A stretch of DNA of 64,000 nucleotides, taken from the NCBI GenBank assembly GCA_009887095.1, contig QXYC01000015.1, positions 1 to 64,000 of the forward strand, given 5' to 3'. The first letter of the stretch is position 1, and each line of letters begins with the position of its first letter. The notes beneath the pieces are model-generated. The model saw only the letters and a list, made by a program, of their open reading frames with translations. It had not been told where the DNA came from and made no database searches. Shown here in pieces: positions 1 through 7,900 of the stretch. This DNA is from Candidatus Poseidoniales archaeon. GTDB lineage: Archaea > Thermoplasmatota > Poseidoniia > Poseidoniales > Poseidoniaceae. The position numbers and the translations under genes were made by a program.

Positions 1-10
1 AGGGTGCTTA

Positions 11-89
11 AGCATCCCCCCGACTTACCACCCATATATGAACGAATCGGTTTGGACCTCGGCTATGGGTGTCGAGAGGAGGGGGTGCT
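11..89. other. long imperfect hairpin at the window start, possible structured RNA
   Basis: Three nested stems can be read by eye. Bases 11-19 pair with 81-89 (one G-T pair), 21-24 pair with 71-74, and 30-36 pair with 64-70. The inner loop of about 27 bases contains a small GGT/ACC stem. The rest of the gene-free stretch (90-242) is AT-rich around 110-165 and holds no coding sequence I can support. It lies beyond the 3' end of the minus-strand gene that stops at 243. It could be a structured RNA, a terminator-like element or the edge of something outside the window. The pairing is seen in the sequence; a function is not assigned. Confidence 0.3.
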
Positions 90-242
90 ATACGATACAT
101 AGCGAGCCTGTTTTAATGTTGTCATTAATGCAAATTTAAGCCTAATTTTCGGGTATTTTACTGGACGAAGGTCCGCCGAATTCTTTTGGCATCTGAGCAA
201 ACCGTGGAAGATTGTTGATTCCCTCAATCAAAACAGGTAGCA

Positions 243-1736
243 TCAGTAGGAGAGCCGGTCGAGATTTGCTTGCACCACTTCATCCTGATGCAATCGTTGG
301 AGAAGAGATTTTGCAGCACCGCTTTCGCCCATGCTGACCAAAGCAGCAGCGTAGAGGTTCCCACTCACAGTGGTCTGCGGCTGTGTCTGATCGTGCATTT
401 GTACGAGACCGATTGCCTTTTCTGCTCGCCCACTGACAAGAAGGGCGTGGGCCAGGTTCAGGAGAATAATGCCCTCTGTTGGAGCGGATTTAGCAGCCTC
501 CCTTAAGGCAAGAATGGAAGATTCGAACTGTGTAGAAGCAAGCGTTTGAAGTTCGAGATCGGGGCTTTTTGCCATCGTGAGTGCTCGTTGAAGCAGCGAC
601 AGTCCGTAGTTGTTGAACACGGCTGCGTCCCCTGGCATACGTGCCGCAAGCTTCTGGAAGGCGATAGCAGCTTGTGCCCATGACTCTTTGCCGAGCGCTT
701 CGAACCCTTGCCTGAGTGTCGGCTCCAACTCAGGCAGGCCATCCAGGCGGACTGCAAGCGCTTGAGCAGGGTGGATATCCAAGGAGATTACACCGCTCGT
801 CACCGATTGAACTGGCTCGCTTGGTTCATGCGCGTAGACCGTGGGTTCAGCATCCATTGTATGAACAACTTCCACAACTTGGTCTGATTGAGCATAGATT
901 TGCTCCATGTTTGGTGCAGCGGCGTCGATTCGCCACATTGCGGGAACGTCAGGGTCGCTTGACGGCTCATCGATTGCAACCACTGGATCTGCCTCTACAC
1001 GCATCACGGTGGGTGGTGAAACATTGACAGCTTCAAGGCGGGGGAGCGTGGGTTCGACGAGTGGTGCCGCCTCAATCCGAGGCAACGGGACGGCAGGTAA
1101 AACTGGTGCTTCAGGCGAGGAAGGTACGGGAGAAGGCAGCGGGGTTGGCACCATCATAGAGGGCTTGGGCACTGGTGGCAATGCTGTGGGCTCAACAAGG
1201 GCCGGAACTGATTCAACAGCAGGAGATCCACTTGGAGTGATTGGAACTGTTTCAATGACCTGGGACGGTGGCGAGGGGGCTTGTGTGGCCTCAACAGCCT
1301 GGAGAGGCACTCGAGGGGCTACGGCGTCCGCAATGGGTTCAGCAGTGGACACAACTGGTTCTCTTTGCTCGGCCTTCTGCTCACTCACCAATGGCAGGGG
1401 GGCATCGTCTGCAGAGCCGTCAAACGGCATCCCCGTCGCATAACTGCCAATACCGAATGGTAAGCGTGACACGTTGGTGTTGGATGTGCCGGAGAAACCA
1501 AATGGTAAGGTGCCCTTTGAGTCAGCTTTCTTGGGAACTTCCTCTTCCCCAACTGCAGGTTCAATGCCTTCGAGATCGTTCCACGAAGCAACGGCTTCAT
1601 CCAATCCCGGCACCTCGGTTGGGAGGGGTGAACCATCATCATCTTGTTCAGTCAAATCGACTCTGATTTGACTCCCGCATGCGGGACAAGCGTTGCCTCC
1701 AAGGGAAAGCAAACCGCAAATCGTGCATTCGAACAT
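243..1736 (-). CDS. zinc-ribbon protein with Pro-rich linker and C-terminal TPR-like domain
   Basis: The 497-residue protein opens with a compact zinc ribbon: Cys4, Cys7, Cys17 and Cys20 in two CxxC knuckles. A long low-complexity linker follows (about residues 40-330), acidic at first and then rich in Pro, Val and Glu. The last 150 residues or so are helical and look like tetratricopeptide repeats (alanine-rich, paired helices, NNYGLSLLQRA- and NLAHALLVSGRAEKA-type segments). There is no signal peptide or membrane segment, so it should be cytosolic. It is the last gene of a minus-strand run, 63 bp after the transporter. The start is an ATG just before the first cysteine. TPR and ribbon suggest protein-protein contact; no enzymatic function is visible and the family is not recognised. 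Confidence 0.75.
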   Translation of the reverse strand: MFECTICGLLSLGGNACPACGSQIRVDLTEQDDDGSPLPTEVPGLDEAVASWNDLEGIEPAVGEEEVPKKADSKGTLPFGFSGTSNTNVSRLPFGIGSYATGMPFDGSADDAPLPLVSEQKAEQREPVVSTAEPIADAVAPRVPLQAVEATQAPSPPSQVIETVPITPSGSPAVESVPALVEPTALPPVPKPSMMVPTPLPSPVPSSPEAPVLPAVPLPRIEAAPLVEPTLPRLEAVNVSPPTVMRVEADPVVAIDEPSSDPDVPAMWRIDAAAPNMEQIYAQSDQVVEVVHTMDAEPTVYAHEPSEPVQSVTSGVISLDIHPAQALAVRLDGLPELEPTLRQGFEALGKESWAQAAIAFQKLAARMPGDAAVFNNYGLSLLQRALTMAKSPDLELQTLASTQFESSILALREAAKSAPTEGIILLNLAHALLVSGRAEKAIGLVQMHDQTQPQTTVSGNLYAAALVSMGESGAAKSLLQRLHQDEVVQANLDRLSY

Positions 1737-1799
1737 ACCGGCCCTCAGTCATGACGGGAAGGCGTGACTCTTCAATACAACGCAAAGAAGCGTCTCAAA

Positions 1800-3530
1800 T
1801 CACTCTTCGGAAGAGGTGATGCTCTTGATGCGGTCAACGGCTTGTTCAGCCAAATCCGTGAAGACATCGAGATCGTCATCCACGAGGGCTTCGGCGAAGT
1901 TCTTGCCTTTACCCATGCCACGAGAAACTTGCCATATGATTCCGAACATTGTGATTCCAACACAGACGCCCTTCCAAACATTTGCTCCACCATCTGCACC
2001 GATGACATAGACGAGCACCATGTAAACTGAGACAATGGCCGTCGTGAGGATCATAATTGGGAAACCTGCTTTGAAGAACTCATTGAACGAGATTGGATAG
2101 CCTGCTTCCTCTGACATTCCTGCAGTCACAACGTTTGCGGAAGCACCGATGAGCGTACCATTGCCACCGAGGCAGGCACCGAATGCAAGCGCCCAAATCA
2201 TCGGGTTTAGATCAATGTTGAGGTCGTTGGCGATTTGCATGACAACTGGAATCATCGTGGCTGTGTAAGGAATGTTATCAATGAAGGCCGAAGCGATGGC
2301 TGAGACCCACAGAATAATCAGAACCGCAGCGGCAAGTCGAACCACATCTCCCGCCTCATCAGTGCCGAACATAGCGATGCCTTTGGTGACATAGTCACCG
2401 ATGAAGGAAATAACGCCAAGGTACTGCAGAGCATGGACCAAGACAAAGAGGCCGGCGAAAAACAGGAGTGTTGTCCATTCCACGTGTTCAAGCGGCTTTT
2501 CGAGTTCGTGACGATCGGTTGCCAAGAGCATCAAAACAGCACCGACGAGCGCAATCCAAGAAACTGCAATGTGCGTGATTGGATGGAGGAAGAAGTTCAA
2601 AACAACAAGCGCCAAGATGGTCCCACTTACTTTGAGCATGGCAGCATCCTTAATGCCGTATTTTGTTTCAAGCTCAGCGATGTCACGAACCCGGGTTCCT
2701 GAGAATTCTTCCCTGTAAAACCACTTGATGAACATAAAGCTTGGAACAATTGTCATCAAAATACCTGGAGCCATTTCGATGATGAAATCGTTGAATGTAA
2801 CGCCAGCACCAGCCAAGTCAGGATACCCTGCTTTTTCAATCGCTGCGGCAGACAAACCAGATCCAATCATGATGTTTGGTGGGTCGCCGATCATGGTCGC
2901 TGCGCCACCGATGTTGGAGAAAAGGACCTCTGAAATGAGCAAGGGAATTGGTTTGAGATCGAGTACTTTCGCCAGTTGAATGGTCACTGGCGTCAGCAAC
3001 AACATGGTGGTGACGTTGTCGAGAAACGCCGAAAGCACAGCCGTCACAGAACATAGGATCACAACGAGGGTCCAGACAGACCCGCCGCTTTGCTTGTAGG
3101 CTTGAACAGCAAACCACTCAAACAAACCGGTGTGGGAAAGGATGCCAACCATGACCATCATTCCCAAAAGAAGACCGATTGTCTCCCAGTCAATGAGCGT
3201 GGTCACAGCACCTAGGCTGAATGAGACATCTGCTGATTCGGGCGTGTAATAGGCAAGGGCAATAATTGCGAGGAGCCCACCGACTGCTGCTGCAAGTGTT
3301 CGATGGACGTATTCCGTGATAATGAGCGCATAAACTCCAAGAAGAATACCGAGGCCAACCCAGACAGCCTGAGTGTCCTTGATGTCTTGGAAACCAGCAG
3401 AACTCGAGGAGCCACCGCCAGCAATCGACTGGGAAGTAAACATCATTGTCCCAGTGAACGCCAAGAGCCCCAATGCAATGTACTGCGAGGGGTGTCGTCG
3501 TCGTGTTCGTAGCAATCCGCCGGTGCTCAT
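1800..3530 (-). CDS. ArsB/NhaD/P-protein-type ion transporter
   Basis: This polytopic membrane protein (576 residues from the chosen start) belongs to the ion-transporter superfamily that includes NhaD Na+/H+ antiporters, ArsB and the P protein. Two inverted halves each carry a signature loop: GDPPNIMIG in the first and GGNGTLIGASANVV in the second, each preceded by a conserved Asn segment (AFLDNVTTML and AFIDNIPYTA). About 12 hydrophobic segments are visible, and an N-terminal hydrophobic stretch is followed by a Gly/Ser-rich loop. The substrate cannot be read from sequence; Na+/H+ exchange is a reasonable guess for a marine archaeon. The ORF extends to a GTG at 3542. The ATG at 3530 is preferred because an AGGTGG element lies about 8 bases upstream of it. 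The gene lies 51 bp downstream of the CRM-domain gene. Confidence 0.85.
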   Translation of the reverse strand: MSTGGLLRTRRRHPSQYIALGLLAFTGTMMFTSQSIAGGGSSSSAGFQDIKDTQAVWVGLGILLGVYALIITEYVHRTLAAAVGGLLAIIALAYYTPESADVSFSLGAVTTLIDWETIGLLLGMMVMVGILSHTGLFEWFAVQAYKQSGGSVWTLVVILCSVTAVLSAFLDNVTTMLLLTPVTIQLAKVLDLKPIPLLISEVLFSNIGGAATMIGDPPNIMIGSGLSAAAIEKAGYPDLAGAGVTFNDFIIEMAPGILMTIVPSFMFIKWFYREEFSGTRVRDIAELETKYGIKDAAMLKVSGTILALVVLNFFLHPITHIAVSWIALVGAVLMLLATDRHELEKPLEHVEWTTLLFFAGLFVLVHALQYLGVISFIGDYVTKGIAMFGTDEAGDVVRLAAAVLIILWVSAIASAFIDNIPYTATMIPVVMQIANDLNIDLNPMIWALAFGACLGGNGTLIGASANVVTAGMSEEAGYPISFNEFFKAGFPIMILTTAIVSVYMVLVYVIGADGGANVWKGVCVGITMFGIIWQVSRGMGKGKNFAEALVDDDLDVFTDLAEQAVDRIKSITSSEE

Positions 3531-3581
3531 GCGAAAATCCACCTGAGGGACACTATTGAGGATTTCCTATCGAGGGAATGC

Positions 3582-3857
3582 TCAACGCCAAAGTACGCCC
3601 ACATTTCCACGGGCCAGAACCAACGTGGAATTGGTCTCTTTTGCGAGGTGAGACCAGACTGCGCCGATGTCCTTTCGCTCAAACAAACCTCTGTTGATTT
3701 TAATTTTGACAAGGGTACGGGTGTTGAGTTGACCATCGATTTCCTCGATGAGGTTTTCTGTGATCCCAGACTTACCAATACGAATGCTTGGTTGGAAATC
3801 TCGTGATTGAGCCTCACGACGAATGGACGCAGGGATGTCACGACTCATGGCACTCAT
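3582..3857 (-). CDS. YhbY/CRM-domain RNA-binding protein
   Basis: A small basic protein (91 residues from ATG 3857; ATG 3848 is a second candidate) that fits the archaeal CRM/YhbY family. It has an N-terminal RREAQS helix, then RIGKSGITENLIEEIDGQLNTRTLVKIKI, corresponding to the family's IGKxGlt...i...l...eLvKv segment, and ends with a beta strand carrying a GNVGVLWR-type ending. Known members bind pre-ribosomal or intron RNA. It follows rnp4 by 55 bp on the same strand, so an RNA-processing role fits the context. An open frame runs upstream to 4040 and would overlap rnp4 by 128 bp. That extension has no family similarity and is taken as a shadow of rnp4. Confidence 0.75.
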   Translation of the reverse strand: MSAMSRDIPASIRREAQSRDFQPSIRIGKSGITENLIEEIDGQLNTRTLVKIKINRGLFERKDIGAVWSHLAKETNSTLVLARGNVGVLWR

Positions 3858-3912
3858 GCTGCCCTGCAGGCTGTTGTTCAAGAAGATGCTCCCCTGAACC
3901 TTGGGTATGCCC

Positions 3913-4254
3913 TCAAGAGGAGCGGTGAGATTTGGGGCCGCCCCCGTACCTTCGAATCGATGAGCATTCAAGACAGGTGATGATGCGCTGACCATGTTTG
4001 ATGCGAACCCTTGCATTGATTCCAAACTGGTGCGGTGCATGGCATTTTCTGCAAATCAAATGCCTCGCTTCGTTGGGAATTTGGAGACGATGCCGACGGG
4101 ATAGCTTGACCAAGTGTTTAGCAGATGACCGGAGCAAACGCTCGTCAACACCGTCTGCACTGGTTAAAATCGAAATCAAGCGCTGTTGACCTTGTTGCGC
4201 GATGGCTCGCCTTTGTTGCCCACTTTTCTTCCGAGAACGTTGGCGTGAGGACAC
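3913..4254 (-). CDS. rnp4: RNase P protein component 4 (Rpp21/Rpr2 family)
   Basis: The 113-residue protein matches archaeal Rnp4/Rpp21, one of the protein subunits of the RNase P ribonucleoprotein that trims tRNA 5' ends. The N-terminal half is basic and helical (SRKKSGQQRRAIAQQ, then a leucine-rich helix pair). The C-terminal half is the zinc ribbon: CRKC, a GINARVRIKHG strand region and a TCLEC knuckle followed by SSIRRYGG. The start is GTG 4254; there is no internal Met in the helical part and an AAGGTGG element sits just upstream. Its start is 10 bp after the adk stop, with the ribosome-binding site overlapping the end of adk, so the two are probably co-transcribed. Length is normal for the family. 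Confidence 0.85.
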   Translation of the reverse strand: MSSRQRSRKKSGQQRRAIAQQGQQRLISILTSADGVDERLLRSSAKHLVKLSRRHRLQIPNEARHLICRKCHAPHQFGINARVRIKHGQRIITCLECSSIRRYGGGPKSHRSS

Positions 4255-4264
4255 TTGACCACCT

Positions 4265-4891
4265 TCACTGAAGCGCTGCTAGGATGTCACCAGTGATGTC
4301 ATCGATGGCTCGGTCCCCGTCGATTCGATGAAAAATTCCTGCAGATTCATACCACTCAGCGAGGGGTGATGTCTGCTCGTGGTAAGCGTTCAGACGCGAC
4401 ATCACGGTCCCTTCATTATCATCCGCTCTGCGCTTTTCCTGCCATTCGCCACAGTCGCAACCTTCGGCAGCCACTGGGTTGAATGTGTCGTGGAAAACGC
4501 TTCCACATCCGGCACAAGAGTACCGGCCACAGATCCGCTCGACAATTCGTTCGTCAGGCACTTCGATGGCGATAACATGAGAGACTTCTGTGATTGTTGC
4601 GAGCGCTTCAGCTTGTGGAATGGTCCGAGGGAATCCGTCGAACATCACGCCGTCTTTAGCGTCAGGGTGCGTGATACGCTCCTTAATCAGATCAATAATG
4701 ACCTCATCTGGTACCAGTTGACCTGCATCCATGTAGGTCTTAGCCAAGGAACCAGTTTCAGTTCCAGCCTTGACCGCAGCACGAAGCATGTCGCCCGTAG
4801 AAATTTGTGGCAAACCCGTTTGATCGGTGATGCGTTCGGCTTGAGTGCCTTTTCCAGCGCCAGGGGGGCCAAAGAGAACAATGCTGCTCAT
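4265..4891 (-). CDS. adk: adenylate kinase
   Basis: Interconverts ATP + AMP and 2 ADP. At 208 residues it is the long, bacterial-like type rather than the short archaeal AdkA type. Visible motifs are the P-loop GPPGAGKGTQ at residues 8-17, the AMP-site STGDMLR and FDGFPRT segments, the LID with a zinc site, and the RRADDNE arginine-finger region. The LID cysteines are CAGC and then GCDC. The second pair is spaced CxC, where the usual zinc LID has CxxC, so the metal site may be slightly reshaped. ATG start. It lies upstream of rnp4 (10 bp) and downstream of the giant subtilase gene (41 bp). Confidence 0.95.
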   Translation of the reverse strand: MSSIVLFGPPGAGKGTQAERITDQTGLPQISTGDMLRAAVKAGTETGSLAKTYMDAGQLVPDEVIIDLIKERITHPDAKDGVMFDGFPRTIPQAEALATITEVSHVIAIEVPDERIVERICGRYSCAGCGSVFHDTFNPVAAEGCDCGEWQEKRRADDNEGTVMSRLNAYHEQTSPLAEWYESAGIFHRIDGDRAIDDITGDILAALQ

Positions 4892-4932
4892 GGCACTTCC
4901 AGTCGGCGACCCGTTTTAGAGATGCGCCCATC

Positions 4933-7900
4933 TCATTGACCATTGCGTTGGAGCCACTGGTGACCGTAGTGTTGCCATTGTTCCATCGTCCAGCCGTCAG
5001 GTAAACCCGACGGTGGGAGCGGTGGTCCCGTTGCAGCAGTTACCGGAGCAGGTGTAGGAACGGGGGCAGGAAGTGGCGTGGGCACTGGAGCCGGTATTTG
5101 CGGAAGGGCCTTTGGAGGAAGACCAGCCGGAGGCAAACCGGCAGGGGGGAGACCTCGAGGCAATGCGCCAGGGGTTGGCAGACCACGTGGCACAGCACCG
5201 GGAGGAAGTCCTTGAGGCACGACGGCAGGTGCAGGTGGGAGGTTGAGGGATTGAGCCAGAGCCGCTGCAATTTCATCCTGCGATACTTCTGCACTTGCGA
5301 TTTCATTCACAGCGTGGCCAATGTCAAGTGCTTCATCGCGCCGTGTTCCAAGGTGATCTGGATTGACGAATGCATCAGGGGCCACAAGTTCACTTCCATC
5401 ATCCTCAAGTTCGCCAGTGCGCTTCATTCTCAACGCAAGCACCGCTCCTGCGGCAATGAGCACTCCGATTAACGGAATTGAGACATAGAGAGGTAATACG
5501 GCGAGCAAACCACCATTGGTGTCGACGGAGGAAACAGTCGTTTCAATCGAGAATGTCCCCACGGTTTGTTCCTGTGAGGTCACAGAAATTTGTGTGAGCA
5601 TGAGGCCTTTTGATGCTGATGCCTTCGGGGTGACGGTCACTTCAACGGTGAGGCTTTCACCAACGCCGAGACTCCCAATGGTGGTTTCTGAAAAAGAGAC
5701 GCTCCAATCAGTGGAGGCGTTTCCGTCAGCGTCCAGCACAAGGGCGCTAAGTGCGCCAGTGATCGGTAAGTTGCCATCATTCCGTATAACAATGGATTGG
5801 GTTGCGCCCTCTTCCTTGGCAATGCTTCTGAACGGGCGAATGCTATCATCAGCAACCGACATGTTGGCGAATTGAGACGGCAAGACAGCGACGTCAATAC
5901 GCACTGATGAGTTGACGAGGCGCCCGTTGTTTCCCCCGGTCACTGTGATTAAGAGGTCAAAGACTTGTGAGTCTGCAGCGGCATTTGCCGGTGGAATCAA
6001 GCCAAATCGAACGGTTTTTTCTTCCCGTGGTTCAAGGTAAGTGATCGGGTTAGCAAAGCCGACGACCCATCCATCAGGAGCGAGGCCATTGCTCCAAGCA
6101 AGCGTCAAAGGAGCATTGCCGGTGTTCGTCACGTTGAAATTTCCGTAGCTGAATGTGGAACCAATCACGGTTTCGATAACATCCCCTTCTGGACCTTGGA
6201 GGTTCACGGCGAGTTCATCCCTTACTTTGAGCACTGTTGTGTTTGAGATGAATACCTGTGCGCTCAATTCTGTACGTATGACGAAACTGTTGGTATCGCC
6301 TTCTTCCGCTGCACCAGGCACGCCAATCACGAAGTTCACATCGATGGATTGCCCGGGGCCAAGAGCAATGGAAACTTGACGGGCATCCGTCTGGTCTCCA
6401 GTGGTGACTTCAATCGGCCATGTTGGGTTGGAGGGCTGGATTTTGACATTCATGTCGAGGTCTGTGTTTCCGGTGTTCTCAACGGTCAGGTTCATGCTGA
6501 TTTGTTCCCCACTGTCGACAAGAACTTCTCGGTTTTTGGAAGATGGTCCGATTGGCCCGATGTCGTCGTACAAATCAGCACCAAAGGACTGCTGAGGGAG
6601 AACTGTGATGGTCGCAGATTCACTGAAGTTCATCGAAACATCCGTGCTAGATGTCACATAGCATGTCACAGTATCTGTTGAACCTGTAAGCGGAACGCCG
6701 TTCGCCACCGGTGGCACAAAAAGATCAATTTTAATCGCCCTGTATTCGCGAATGCCAATGGGTTCAATTTCTAATGTCGATGAGTTTGTGTCCTTGAGCA
6801 TGATCTGCCAGCGGTTCTCAGATTCGCAGCTGATTGAGTATTGTGCGGGCGAGTTACCAATGTTCGCAACAGAAATTCTGAAGCCGGCAGAGTCACCGGG
6901 TTCAGCCTCGAGCCCTTCTGTTCCAAGCGGCGTAATGAGGACCTCGTCCAATTGGTCGATTGTAAATGTGAGTCGCTGAGTGTGAGCAACGGTAGGATTG
7001 TCTTGGTACCGTGCGGTCACATCCACCACAAATGTTCCAGAACGGGCATACCTTGGCGAAGCAGGATCGCTCAGGTCCGCATCCTCGTCCTCAAGGTGGA
7101 TTGTAAGCAACTGGAAATCACCAGCTTCTCCTTCCCCTTGAACTGTATATGGCCCCATTTGAGAGACACTCTTTGACCATGTATCCTCTGGCGAAAGGAG
7201 GAAATCAGGTCGACCTGGTTGTGGCACCTGCACCCCGGTGACACTCAGTGTGACATTTTTCTCTCCGGTACCCTCGTGGAGAATGTGAATGGGGATATCA
7301 ATACCAGTTTGGTTTCGAACATCGAACGTTCGTATGGCCGCCGCTTCACGATCTTCAGAAGTGACCGGTACCGTACCATCGTCGTTGAGTACGACAACAC
7401 GAACACCGAGAGCTGTGACTTCAATGTCCTGTTCCCAAATGTTATTGTCGATACCAGTGGTCCCATCGTTCATTTCAGCAACCTGATCATTGGTATCGAT
7501 TCGCAAGCGCATGCTGTGCGTCCCCGTGGTCAGGAATTGATGTTGAATCAAAAGTGAATCGATGGTTCCTGCAGCCAATGCAGAGCGGTCACCTTCAAAC
7601 AGCGTTTCTCCAGCAGTGAGGTCTTCAAAGATGACACGGAAAGAGCCGGTGGCGAGGGTACCTTGGTTGATCCATCCAATTCGGATGGCAATCAAATCAT
7701 TGCGAAGGGGTTCGGGGGAGGAAGGGATGATGCTCCCGTCGTACAGAGCAAGGTCGGCTTGGGGCGTCGGGGTTGCATCGGCAGTGACCACAAGTCCGAA
7801 ACTTTGGGTCGTTCCGCCACGATGGAGAACCTTAACGAGCCATTGACCCGAGGTTGAAAGGGTACCAGGGGCGACCTTTATGCGCTCCACATTGTTGACT

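Noticed and set aside
1-242. 5S rRNA, tRNA or SRP RNA gene in the first intergenic stretch
   Set aside because: CCCAT and GAAC resemble part of 5S rRNA, but spacing is off, the helix IV/V signature is lacking and no tRNA T-loop or SRP tetraloop motif is seen on either strand.
907-1443. Plus-strand ORF of 178 residues
   Set aside because: It is antisense to the Pro-rich linker; the Gly/Ser/Thr-rich translation is the mirror of proline and alanine codons.
3858-4040. N-terminal extension of the CRM-domain protein (start at 4040)
   Set aside because: It overlaps rnp4 by 128 bp in another frame and the added residues resemble no CRM protein; ATG 3857 fits the family.
4379-4939. Plus-strand ORF of 186 residues
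   Set aside because: Antisense to adk, whose motifs are unambiguous.
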